Part shown: positions 15,610-23,060 of the stretch, piece after piece
Position numbering within the stretch: position 1 is the stretch's first letter
Layout of the letters: the number at the start of each line of letters is the position of its first letter
Assembly (NCBI GenBank): GCA_035480535.1
Contig: DATIHQ010000067.1
Span: forward strand, 1-23,261
Direction: 5' to 3'
Origin: DATIHQ01 sp035480535
GTDB lineage: Bacteria; Chlamydiota; Chlamydiia; Chlamydiales; SM23-39
DNA length: 23,261 nucleotides
Program-made: the position numbers and the translations under genes
Notes under the pieces: model-generated
What the model saw: the letters and a program-made list of their open reading frames with translations, nothing else
What the model was told of the DNA's origin: nothing
Database searches by the model: none

Positions 15610-16488
15610 ATGAGTTACAGAACAAACTACCGGGTCGGGCCTGAATTCACCCCCCATTTATTGAAGGTCCTCATTTGGACCACCGTGGGCGTAAGCCTGG
15701 CCGCAGCCCTCTATACCCCGCTCCTCTCTCTCCTAGCCCTTTCCCTCAATGGAATCGAACAGTTCTATCTCTGGCAATTTTTTACTTACCTCTTCATCCA
15801 TCCTGGCCCTCTTTCCTTCCCCTTTTTCCTCCATATCGCCTTCAATATGTATCTCCTTTGGGTCTTTGGCTCCTCGATCCTGAGCCGCTCCCAAAGCGCC
15901 ACTTTTTTAAGCCTCTACTTTGGTTCCGCCCTTTTTGCAGGGGCCCTCGCCCTCGGCGCCATGTTCCTATTTCAACTCCCCTTTGCCCTGCTCGGCAGCT
16001 CAACCCCCCTCTACGCCGTTTTAATGGCCTGGGTCCTCTTAAATCCCGATGCGGAACTCCACCTTTTTTTCCTCGTCCCCTTCAGGGCGCGCTGGCTCAT
16101 CCTCGGCCTTATTGGGGCGAATCTCCTCATCGACCTGGGCAATCGCGATTGGATCAACCTCTCCAGCTATGTCGGAGCGACTCTTTTTGGCTATTTCTTC
16201 GCCATCCTCGTCTGGCGCGAACAAAGCCCTTTCCCTTTTCTCCGCTCCTTTGAGCGGATGCTCCTGCGCACGTTAGAGCGGCTTCGCCACCTCGGCAAAA
16301 AAGGGCCCATCCCCTATCGCCACTCAAAAGTCTACGACATTCACTCCGGCAATCCGGTTCTCGAAGATGATCAATTCATGGACGCCATGCTCGCCCGCAT
16401 CTCCCTTTATGGAGAAGATTCTCTCTCCGCGGAGGAAAAAAAACGGATGCACTCCATTTCGGCCCGAAAGGCGGCCGATAAGAAATGA
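15610..16488 (+). CDS. Rhomboid-family membrane protein, catalytic histidine replaced by tyrosine
   Basis: 292 residues from ATG 15610; the frame reaches back to 15508, but the added residues are low-complexity and overlap the divergent promoter. Several hydrophobic segments span residues ~17-200. Rhomboid features are LWQFFTYLFIHPG, the HxxxN motif HIAFN (H75, N79), and the serine motif GSST (S131), canonically GASG. In the last core helix the usual AH.GG reads SYVGA, so the catalytic His is Tyr187. The soluble tail (EDDQFMDAMLARISLYGEDS, LSAEEKKRMHSISARKA) resembles tails on rhomboids of other phyla. Expected to be an inactive or altered rhomboid that binds or routes membrane proteins. Its stop overlaps the next gene as ATGA. 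Confidence 0.85.
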   Translation: MSYRTNYRVGPEFTPHLLKVLIWTTVGVSLAAALYTPLLSLLALSLNGIEQFYLWQFFTYLFIHPGPLSFPFFLHIAFNMYLLWVFGSSILSRSQSATFLSLYFGSALFAGALALGAMFLFQLPFALLGSSTPLYAVLMAWVLLNPDAELHLFFLVPFRARWLILGLIGANLLIDLGNRDWINLSSYVGATLFGYFFAILVWREQSPFPFLRSFERMLLRTLERLRHLGKKGPIPYRHSKVYDIHSGNPVLEDDQFMDAMLARISLYGEDSLSAEEKKRMHSISARKAADKK

Positions 16489-17111
16489 GAAAAGTGGCAA
16501 AATTTTGGCTTTCCAAAAATCCCACGCTCCAATCGATGTGTCTCAACCGCCATGCCGAGACAATTGATGCGTTGGAGCGCCCTGAAATTTTGCACCATCT
16601 CCCCTCTTTTGCAAACTCCACCGTTCTCGATTTAGGGGCGGGAATCGGCCGTTTCACTGGCGAATTCGCAAAAAGCGCCCGCAAAGTGATCGCCCTCGAT
16701 TTTTCTCCCCATTTTCTCGAGGCAAACCAACAAGCCCACATCTGTTTTTCCAACATCGAATATCTCTGTTCCGATGCGACGCGCGCAAAATTCCCCCCTC
16801 ACTCTTTCGATCTGATTTTTATCAGCTGGCTTTTCATGTACCTCAACAATTCGCAGCTCCAACGACTCTCTCGCCGAATTACCCGCTGGCTAAAACCACA
16901 AGGAATCCTTTTTTTCCGCGAGTCATGCGCTCCCAAAACAACCCTCTACCGCAATGATGGCTACTACGCTCATTACCGCTCCATGCCCGACTACTCCCGC
17001 CTATTTCCAAAACTGACTCTCCTAAAACAAGATAATATCCGCGCCTATGAAGATTTGAGCGCCGACGCCTTTAAATGTTTCTGGGTCTATAAAAAACCAT
17101 GTGGAACTTAG
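16485..17111 (+). CDS. SAM-dependent methyltransferase resembling the first domain of phosphoethanolamine N-methyltransferase
   Basis: 208 residues. The SAM motif is VLDLGAGIGRFTGE (47-60), with acidic residues D72 (IALDFS) and D97 (CSDAT). The full run resembles the MT1 domain of plant phosphoethanolamine N-methyltransferase as I recall it. Shared segments include ALERPEILHHLP before motif I, FDLIFISWLFMYL (108-120), GILFFRESC (140-148) and YYAHYRSMPDYSRLF. In plants MT1 catalyses the first methylation of phosphoethanolamine on the route to phosphocholine. Here there is a single domain and no MT2. It overlaps the rhomboid-like gene by four bases and the sulfatase gene by 13, so all three are probably translated together. 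Methyltransferase: high confidence. Substrate: inference. Confidence 0.88.
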   Translation: MRKVAKFWLSKNPTLQSMCLNRHAETIDALERPEILHHLPSFANSTVLDLGAGIGRFTGEFAKSARKVIALDFSPHFLEANQQAHICFSNIEYLCSDATRAKFPPHSFDLIFISWLFMYLNNSQLQRLSRRITRWLKPQGILFFRESCAPKTTLYRNDGYYAHYRSMPDYSRLFPKLTLLKQDNIRAYEDLSADAFKCFWVYKKPCGT

Positions 17112-19648
17112 CCTTTTTCATTCCCTTCTTGCCCTGCGCGATCCATCCTAAAAATTGGGCTGAAGATCTCTTTACACTCAGCGGCGCCCTTCTCATTCTC
17201 TCTTTTTTCCCCATGCCGCTCGCCATGCCTCTTTGGTTCGCAGCCGCCTCTTATGTTCTCCTTCGCTGGTATCTCTACAACCGCCTCGGAATTCCCCTGA
17301 CAAACGACCTTTGGAGTTACATTCTTCATCCCTCTTCTTTTCTCGATTCGATCAAAAGTCTAAAAATCCCCCAAACCTTCTCCTTCGGCGCTTGTTTGAT
17401 CTCCCTTTCTCTCCTTGGATTCCGCGATGAAATTTCTCTTCTCCCCCCTCTCTTTCTTTTTCTCTTGAGCGCCTTTTTTATTCCCCGAAAAATAAAATCC
17501 CAAACAAACATTCCCTATTCTTTCCAATTTCCCAACGAGATCTACCATCTTCTCTCTCCTCAATATCCTGTCCTTCGAAAAACCATCGCCTTCAAAGGAA
17601 AAAAGCAGTTCGAACTCTCCCTCCATGAAAAGCCCAACGTCATCTTTCTCTTCATGGAATCGTTCCGGGCAAAAAACGTCGGCTGCCTAGGCGCGCAAAT
17701 CCCCGCCTCTCCCCATTTTGATTCCCTTGCAAAACAAGGCGTTCTTTTTTCCCGTTTTTGCGCCAATGGACTGCAAACCTATCGCGCCTTTCTCTCTGCA
17801 TTCTTTGGCATCCCGCCCCACATCGAGACAATGAGCCTAAAACCCTACTGCTCGATCCCTCTTCTCGGCCTTCCTGAAATCCTAAAAGAAAATGGCTATC
17901 ATACCGCCCTCATGCAAGGGGGCAATACGATCTTTGATTGGACCTATCCCTTTTTTCGGGCGCATGGATTTGAGACGATCATTGGAAAAGAAGATCTCCC
18001 CGCTCCTCCCCATCAAACAACGAGCTGGGGCGTCTCCGATGAAACTCTTTTCCAACACAGCACAACCTGGATGAAAAAACAAAAAGAACCCTTTTTCCTC
18101 TCCCTTTTTACCATTTCCAACCACCATCCTTGGGAGCCGCCCCCCGGTTGGAATTTCCCCGTCGACGCCTCTCTCTCCTCTCCTTACCAGCGCTTCCTGC
18201 AAACTTTCTCCTATTCGGATCACGCCCTCGGCCTTTTCATCGAGCAGCTAAAAAAAGAAGATCTCTTCGATAACACTCTCCTCTTTATCTTTGGCGATCA
18301 TGGACAAGGTCTCGGCGAGAGAAAAGGGCCAATCGACATTCACAACGACCTTTACCAAGAAAACATCCACATCCCTCTCCTGATCTTAGGAAAAAACGTG
18401 ACCCCCGCCGTCATCGATGCCCCCGCCAGCCAAATCGATCTTCTCCCCACTCTCCTAGACATTCTCCAAATTCCCGCCATCCACCACAGCCTAGGAAAAA
18501 GCCTGCTGCGCGAAGACTCTTCTCCCATCTTTTTTTCCCTTCCCCGCGGCAATCCACAGCTCGGCTCTCTTCATAACTCCCACAAACTCATTTGCTCCGA
18601 CACCTCCGCAGAACTCTACGATCTCCATCTCGATCCCGATGAGAAACATCCCCTTCCTCCCTCTCAAGATCAAATCGATGAAGCAAAATCCTATTTCCAA
18701 ACAGTCAACGCCCTCTTCCAGCAAAAAACTTGGACCCCCACCCAGAAAAATTCCTTTGAACTCAAAGCCGCATCCACAACGACCCACGCAGAATGGATCC
18801 AACTTCTCGCCTCTGCCCCCATGGCCTCGATCCTCGATCTCTCCAACACGCTTCTCACCGATCCATCTCTCCTCCATATCTCTCCCCAAAAAGCAGCCCA
18901 AATCCATGAACTCGACCTGTCCCATTCCCTCTTCACCGACCGCTCTCTCGAATGGATCGCCACCCACTGCACCCAACTCATGATCCTCAACGCCTCTCAT
19001 TGCCCCCTAATCACAAACACAGGCATCCACGCTCTCATCCAAAAATGTCCCCTCCTCCGTTTTTTGAGCCTCTCCGGCATCGACGATCTCACTCATTTTA
19101 TTTCCCCCTCCGCTCCCACACAAATCACAGCCCTTCTCCTCCGCGAATCGCGCCACATCGCCGGCCACTCCCTCGCCCACTTTCTCAGCCACTGCCCCCA
19201 ACTCATCTATCTCTCCGCCACTCTCGAAAAAACCACCCAAGCCGACTTTCTCCGCCTCGCCCACAACACCCACTCTCTCGTCTTTTCCTGGCTCACTGAC
19301 GGCCCCTCCATCGACGATGCCTCCCTCGCCTCCTTTTGCCGCCAAAACCCCGACCTCTCCATTCTCATTCTCGAAGACTTCCCCCTTCTCTCCGCTCCCC
19401 CATTTCCCCCCAGCCGCCGCCTCATGCGCCTAAAAATTTCCCATTGCCCCAACCTCACCGACGACACTTTCACCCACCTCGCCCACCTCCCCCTCAAAGA
19501 AATCTGCATCGCCTCCTGCCCCAAAATCACAGGCAAAGGACTTGAAAAACTTCTCCCCCTCCCCGACTGCAAAATCCTCCTCAGCGACTGCAACCTCAAA
19601 GCAGAAGAAATCCTCTCCCTCCGCTCCCGCGGGCTAGAGATTTATTAG
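17099..19648 (+). CDS. LTA-synthase-like membrane sulfatase fused to leucine-rich repeats
   Basis: 849 residues in three parts. Residues 1-~130 are hydrophobic, with several membrane segments. Residues ~178-520 are an alkaline-phosphatase/sulfatase fold of the LtaS/phosphoglycerol-transferase kind: NVIFLFMES (metal ligand E187), GLQT (nucleophile T227), WGVSDETLF, NHHPWEPPPG (341-350), FIFGDHGQGLG (D400, H401) and DIHNDLYQENIHIPLLI. These enzymes transfer glycerol-phosphate or ethanolamine-phosphate head groups from lipids outside the inner membrane. Residues ~560-849 are leucine-rich repeats of the cysteine-containing (AMN1/F-box-like) type, e.g. CPLLRFLSLSGIDDLT and MRLKISHCPNLTDDTFTHL. I know of no such fusion. 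The substrate is unknown. The coding strand is strikingly C-rich towards the 3' end. Confidence 0.88.
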   Translation: MWNLAFFIPFLPCAIHPKNWAEDLFTLSGALLILSFFPMPLAMPLWFAAASYVLLRWYLYNRLGIPLTNDLWSYILHPSSFLDSIKSLKIPQTFSFGACLISLSLLGFRDEISLLPPLFLFLLSAFFIPRKIKSQTNIPYSFQFPNEIYHLLSPQYPVLRKTIAFKGKKQFELSLHEKPNVIFLFMESFRAKNVGCLGAQIPASPHFDSLAKQGVLFSRFCANGLQTYRAFLSAFFGIPPHIETMSLKPYCSIPLLGLPEILKENGYHTALMQGGNTIFDWTYPFFRAHGFETIIGKEDLPAPPHQTTSWGVSDETLFQHSTTWMKKQKEPFFLSLFTISNHHPWEPPPGWNFPVDASLSSPYQRFLQTFSYSDHALGLFIEQLKKEDLFDNTLLFIFGDHGQGLGERKGPIDIHNDLYQENIHIPLLILGKNVTPAVIDAPASQIDLLPTLLDILQIPAIHHSLGKSLLREDSSPIFFSLPRGNPQLGSLHNSHKLICSDTSAELYDLHLDPDEKHPLPPSQDQIDEAKSYFQTVNALFQQKTWTPTQKNSFELKAASTTTHAEWIQLLASAPMASILDLSNTLLTDPSLLHISPQKAAQIHELDLSHSLFTDRSLEWIATHCTQLMILNASHCPLITNTGIHALIQKCPLLRFLSLSGIDDLTHFISPSAPTQITALLLRESRHIAGHSLAHFLSHCPQLIYLSATLEKTTQADFLRLAHNTHSLVFSWLTDGPSIDDASLASFCRQNPDLSILILEDFPLLSAPPFPPSRRLMRLKISHCPNLTDDTFTHLAHLPLKEICIASCPKITGKGLEKLLPLPDCKILLSDCNLKAEEILSLRSRGLEIY

Positions 19649-19670
19649 GAGTTATGACATACTTGTTGTT

Positions 19671-20264
19671 ATGAAAAATCTATTTATCCTCCTTTATCTA
19701 GCAGCCGGGCCTCTTTTTTCTGAAACGAAGGTCTTGGTTTTTGCTGGAAGCACGCGCGCCGAATCGTATAATCGACAATTGGCTCAAGAGGCCGTTCAGG
19801 TCGCTCGCGGGATGGGGGCAAAAGTCACGATGATCGATCTAAAAGATTACCCCATGCCTTTCTATGATGCCGATTTGGAGGCAAAAGAAGGCATGCCCAA
19901 GAATGCCAAACGGCTGCGCGCCCTAATGGTTGAGAGCGATGCCATTCTCATCGCATCGCCAGAATACAATGCATCGATCCCCGCAGTTTTGAAAAATGCG
20001 TTGGATTGGGCTTCGAGAGATGAAGCGGGTGGCTCATCGCGCTCCGCGTTTAAGGGGAAGAAATTTGGGATTATGAGCGCCTCTCCCGGCAAGTTGGGCG
20101 GATCGAGAGGATTAGTCCATTTGCGCGCAGTCATTCAGGATGTGGGCGGAGAAGTCGTTGAGAAACAGGTGAGCGTCCCCAGCGCCTATCAAGTAGCGAT
20201 GGGAAATAGTGCGCTAAAGAAAGAGCTGCAAGAGGAAATTAAAGAAGTTTTACGCCCACAGTGA
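19671..20264 (+). CDS. NADPH-dependent FMN reductase family protein with N-terminal signal-like segment
   Basis: 197 residues with a flavodoxin-like fold. The phosphate-binding loop is FAGSTRAESYN (24-34), and ASPEYNASIPAVLKNALDW is the family's FMN/active-site signature. Such enzymes reduce FMN, quinones or azo compounds in the cytoplasm. Here the fold is preceded by MKNLFILLYLAAGPLFSETK, which looks like a signal peptide or membrane anchor and would place the enzyme outside the inner membrane. The start is supported by frame, but the nearest Shine-Dalgarno (AGGAG 19647-19651) is 19 bases upstream. It follows the sulfatase gene by 22 bases and may be in the same transcript. Its 3' end overlaps the convergent nuclease gene by 26 bases. 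Confidence 0.9.
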   Translation: MKNLFILLYLAAGPLFSETKVLVFAGSTRAESYNRQLAQEAVQVARGMGAKVTMIDLKDYPMPFYDADLEAKEGMPKNAKRLRALMVESDAILIASPEYNASIPAVLKNALDWASRDEAGGSSRSAFKGKKFGIMSASPGKLGGSRGLVHLRAVIQDVGGEVVEKQVSVPSAYQVAMGNSALKKELQEEIKEVLRPQ

Positions 20265-21672
20265 TGTGGAATTGATGTTCTCTTTTGGGAAGGCCATATT
20301 TCTCCCGAATTCGGTTGAGTTCCGGCGCTTCTACAACAATGAAGTAGACCTTATCGACTCCCTTCATCTTTGGAGGAGAAACAATTTTGCACTCTTTGAC
20401 TTGGAAATGGATCGTTTCTCCCAGTTCTTGAATGGGAGGAAGGGAATAGAGTTCCATTTCCTCGTCATAAATGACAGAAATATGGGCGCCCACTAATCCG
20501 GGACTTCCAAAATAGGGGGGTTCTTCAAACCCCTCTTCTTCAATCAATGGAACCAACTTATGAATGTAATCGTCATCCAGATCGACATAGACAAACTGTC
20601 CATTCGTTTTTAAAACACCCGTGTGGGGTAGCTGGATCTTGCTATAATCTAGGACTGGATTCTCGGCACCTGACAAAAGAGCTGTAGTGGAAGAGAGCCC
20701 GATCATCACCTGTTCGGGGGTGTTGATTTCAACTTGAGAAGAAGATTGAACGATGAAGTGATCGATGACCTTCGAGACAAATGTATAGGGAGAAATGTTT
20801 GTGCAATAGGGCGAATAGAGAGATGGTTTACCATTTGGAAAGGCTTTTTCAAGCGCATCGGCCATCTCCAATTCATTGAAATTCATATCTCCCATCGCAA
20901 TCGTTGCAATCTGGTCGTCCGCCGTATCTGCTAAATATTGGGCAAACTCAAATCGTCCCGGTTTTGTCGGATCTCCAGGAAGATGGACATTGACTAAACG
21001 GAGTTTTTCCCCATTTTCTTTGCGAAGGAGAATCAGCTCTTGAGTGGATTTTTTCGGCTCGGCAGAAAAGATGCCGGTGACTGACTTAGCATCGACAATT
21101 TCAAAATGGGTTCGATCGATGATGACGCCATTTCCTCCATGAGCGATCACTTCAAAATTCGAGGGAAGGCGCGCCTTCAGTTCCGCGAGAAACGGTTCTC
21201 TACATTCTTGTAGGGAAAGAAGGCTTTTTGGATGGGTTGGATGTTGAAGCATTTCAAGGATCAGATCGACCACATGCCGATCGCGAAGAGTGAGTTTTGA
21301 GTCATCGATAAATACATGTTCATCGGCAATCAGCGACCGGCTTAAGCCCTGAGAGTTTTTTTCCGTTACCCAACTCATATAGTCAGCATCCAGAACATTC
21401 CAAGAGGCGATATTCAGTCCATCAAAAGTCATCCCAATAGGCAAATGGTCGGAAGGAAATTGCCAGCGCTCCTGCAATTCGCCCACGTAGATTCCCATCG
21501 GCTGCAAGACAGGCGCTGCGGCCAGTTGATATTTCATCTTGCGAAGAGAGGCGCGGGAAAAACTCGTCTCAGCAGAAACCGCATTAAATGGAGAAGCTGC
21601 CGACAAAGCAATAGGCGATGAGATCAGCGAAAAAGCAATTAAAGAAGAAATTTTTATATCATTCATATACAA
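20239..21672 (-). CDS. Secreted endonuclease/exonuclease/phosphatase with C-terminal 2H phosphoesterase-like domain
   Basis: 477 residues. A signal peptide (ISSLIAFSLISSPIALSAAS) suggests export. Residues ~84-310 form an EEP (DNase I/AP-endonuclease-type) domain with all key positions: N92 (ASWNVLD), E156 (LSLQECRE), H230 (NVHLPGDP), D262/N264 (GDMN) and D304/H305 (VIDHF). The C-terminal ~120 residues carry two HxS/T motifs, AHIS (H397) and FHIT (H469), 72 residues apart, as in 2H phosphoesterases such as LigT and cyclic phosphodiesterases. A single protein could thus cleave a phosphodiester and then process a cyclic phosphate; substrate unknown. In-frame ATG 21666 may be the real start. Assignment of the first domain is strong, of the second moderate. 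Confidence 0.88.
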   Translation of the reverse strand: MYMNDIKISSLIAFSLISSPIALSAASPFNAVSAETSFSRASLRKMKYQLAAAPVLQPMGIYVGELQERWQFPSDHLPIGMTFDGLNIASWNVLDADYMSWVTEKNSQGLSRSLIADEHVFIDDSKLTLRDRHVVDLILEMLQHPTHPKSLLSLQECREPFLAELKARLPSNFEVIAHGGNGVIIDRTHFEIVDAKSVTGIFSAEPKKSTQELILLRKENGEKLRLVNVHLPGDPTKPGRFEFAQYLADTADDQIATIAMGDMNFNELEMADALEKAFPNGKPSLYSPYCTNISPYTFVSKVIDHFIVQSSSQVEINTPEQVMIGLSSTTALLSGAENPVLDYSKIQLPHTGVLKTNGQFVYVDLDDDYIHKLVPLIEEEGFEEPPYFGSPGLVGAHISVIYDEEMELYSLPPIQELGETIHFQVKECKIVSPPKMKGVDKVYFIVVEAPELNRIREKYGLPKREHQFHITVGVKLL

Positions 21673-21674
21673 GC

Positions 21675-21703
21675 AGTATAATATCTGTTTCTATTTATTC
21701 CAA
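21675..21703 (-). promoter_or_regulatory. Candidate promoter of the secreted phosphoesterase gene
   Basis: TTGGAA (21703-21698) and TATACT (21680-21675) lie 17 bases apart on the minus strand. The predicted start, near 21668, falls between the two possible start codons (21672 and 21666), implying a very short leader and favouring the second ATG if this promoter is used. Confidence 0.4.
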
Positions 21704-21715
21704 TTCAAACAAAAA

Positions 21716-21931
21716 TTATATATTTTCGGCTAAAATGGCGGCTCTGGCGGCCTGGAAGCCGGCTAAAACTCCCTCCTCATAGCGAAAATGGGGGTGGAGC
21801 TCAAGTTCAGGGAAATCGTTGGGCTGCAATAGATCATCCTCCGTAACGTGGGGGATGATGCAGCGCGCGGTCGCGAGAAGCTTTGTTTTCTGCGCGGCAA
21901 TCAGTTCCTCAAGAAGGAGTAACGTCGACAT
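21716..21931 (-). CDS. Small conserved-looking protein of unknown function
   Basis: 71 residues. I do not recognise a family. The sequence is mostly helical in character: MSTLLLLEELIAAQKTKLLA, then ARCIIPHVTEDDLLQPNDFP, then HFRYEEGVLAGFQAARAAIL. An AGGAAG site lies about seven bases upstream of ATG 21931. It overlaps the 3' end of tadA by 23 bases on the same strand, which suggests translational coupling and argues that it is a real gene. The TEDDLLQPNDFPELE stretch followed by Y-E-G-L-G-A residues looks like a small folded helical pair rather than random translation. Confidence 0.7.
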   Translation of the reverse strand: MSTLLLLEELIAAQKTKLLATARCIIPHVTEDDLLQPNDFPELELHPHFRYEEGVLAGFQAARAAILAENI

Positions 21932-22418
21932 CTTTTTTCTTCCTTTTTTCCTGAAAGAACATCCGCATCAGATCAGCTGCTTCCGCCTCCAAAATGCGGG
22001 GGGTGATCTCGAGTGTGTGCATGGGGTGCTTTTGGGCGAAAAGATCGATCCAGCTGCCATTGGCTCCCAGGCGCACATCGGGGGCCGCCCAAACGAGGCG
22101 CTGCACACGAGAAGAAAGGAGGGCCCCTGCGCACATGCAGCAGGGCTCCAGCGTGCAGTAGAGAGTTGTTTCGGCCAGGCGCCAATTGCCCAATGTCGAT
22201 GCGCCAGCGGTCAGGCAAAGCATTTCGGCGTGCGCAGTGGCATCTTGGAGCAGCTCCACCTGATTATAGCCGCGGGCGATGATCTTATTCTTATGCACCA
22301 GAACAGCGCCGACTGGCACTTCATCCTTTTCATAGGCCTTTTTAGCCTCTTTCAGCGCCTCGCGCATGAAATAAACATCCCGCTCGGCAGCGGTCATCTG
22401 CATCAAAGAAAGAGTCAT
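21909..22418 (-). CDS. tadA: tRNA-specific adenosine deaminase
   Basis: 169 residues. TadA converts A34 to inosine in the wobble position of tRNA-Arg(ACG). The zinc site is intact: HAE within DATAHAEMLCL and PCCMC within TLYCTLEPCCMCAGALL. The N-terminal FMREALKEAKKAYEKDEVPV and GAVLVHKNKIIARGYN are typical. In Chlamydia the counterpart (CT844) sits beside rpsO, as it nearly does here. Four-base overlap with the upstream gene. A start at the third Met (MTAAERDVYF) is also possible. Confidence 0.95.
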   Translation of the reverse strand: MTLSLMQMTAAERDVYFMREALKEAKKAYEKDEVPVGAVLVHKNKIIARGYNQVELLQDATAHAEMLCLTAGASTLGNWRLAETTLYCTLEPCCMCAGALLSSRVQRLVWAAPDVRLGANGSWIDLFAQKHPMHTLEITPRILEAEAADLMRMFFQEKRKKKDVDVTPS

Positions 22419-23044
22419 ACCTGCACTTTTTTCTGCAGGGCGCGGATCTGTTTTTTCAGCGCCTCTACATCGGTTGTATATTTCTTCTGCACTCCCTCGA
22501 TTTTCGCATGCAAGCGGGCCACTTCTCTCTGATGCTGCGCCACCATCTGCTCTAAATTCACCTTGGGCGTTTCCACTTCCTTCTTCTGGGCTGCCGCTTC
22601 AGCTTCCGCTTCCTTGCGCAATCTCTGAATGACCTTCTCAGAAAAAACCACTCCATTCAATACGGAGAAAAGAAAGGTATCGACAGCGCCAAAGACATCG
22701 GAGGCTCCATCGAGCACTTTCTCGCTCTCTTCTTCATTCAGCTCTTTAATCTGGCTAAAATCGGGATGTACGTCGCTCAACCGCTCTGCAAAGTGGCGAT
22801 AGAGATCTCCATGTTTAAAGACCCATCGATTCACCACCCATTCGGCCAGTTCCTCATTGCCCTTCACCAGCTCTTTCTCATATCCCGCGAAAATCTCCTC
22901 CGCAGTGAGCCGATTTTGGGGGCGATTTCCAAAATAAGTTTTATAGAACACAGGATCAGCGCCCAAGTGCTCCGTCTTAATATCTTTTTTAATCTCATTG
23001 AGGATTTGAAAAATCCACGGCTGTAAACTTTGAAATTGATTCAT
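22415..23044 (-). CDS. Hypothetical protein with C-terminal coiled coil (CT845 position)
   Basis: 209 residues from ATG 23044. The frame continues upstream to 23122, but those residues (CSKPPCHLHC...) are unlike the rest and cover the promoter region. The N-terminal ~140 residues are acidic and helical (NQFQSLQPWIFQILNEIKKD, NRWVFKHGDLYRHFAERL, DFSQIKELNEEESEKVLDGA). A long charged heptad-like region follows from VIQRLRKEAEAEAAAQKKEV to the end (QHQREVARLHAKIEGVQKKY, VEALKKQIRALQKKVQV), which should form a coiled coil. Its place between tadA and the divergent rpsO matches the chlamydial hypothetical CT845. No enzymatic motif is visible; an oligomeric structural or adaptor role is possible but unproven. 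Confidence 0.85.
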   Translation of the reverse strand: MNQFQSLQPWIFQILNEIKKDIKTEHLGADPVFYKTYFGNRPQNRLTAEEIFAGYEKELVKGNEELAEWVVNRWVFKHGDLYRHFAERLSDVHPDFSQIKELNEEESEKVLDGASDVFGAVDTFLFSVLNGVVFSEKVIQRLRKEAEAEAAAQKKEVETPKVNLEQMVAQHQREVARLHAKIEGVQKKYTTDVEALKKQIRALQKKVQV

Positions 23045-23060
23045 ACACACATCTTCAGGT

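Noticed and set aside
18491..19000. Long minus-strand frames (169 and 99 residues) within the sulfatase-LRR gene
   Set aside because: They are antisense products of the C-rich, stop-poor coding strand; composition is Gly/Glu/Arg-rich with no family features.
19654..19674. Six-codon frame (MTYLLL) after AGGAG, ending on the FMN reductase ATG
   Set aside because: The ATG is only two bases from the AGGAG, too close for good initiation. Possibly a coupling mini-cistron, but too short to claim.
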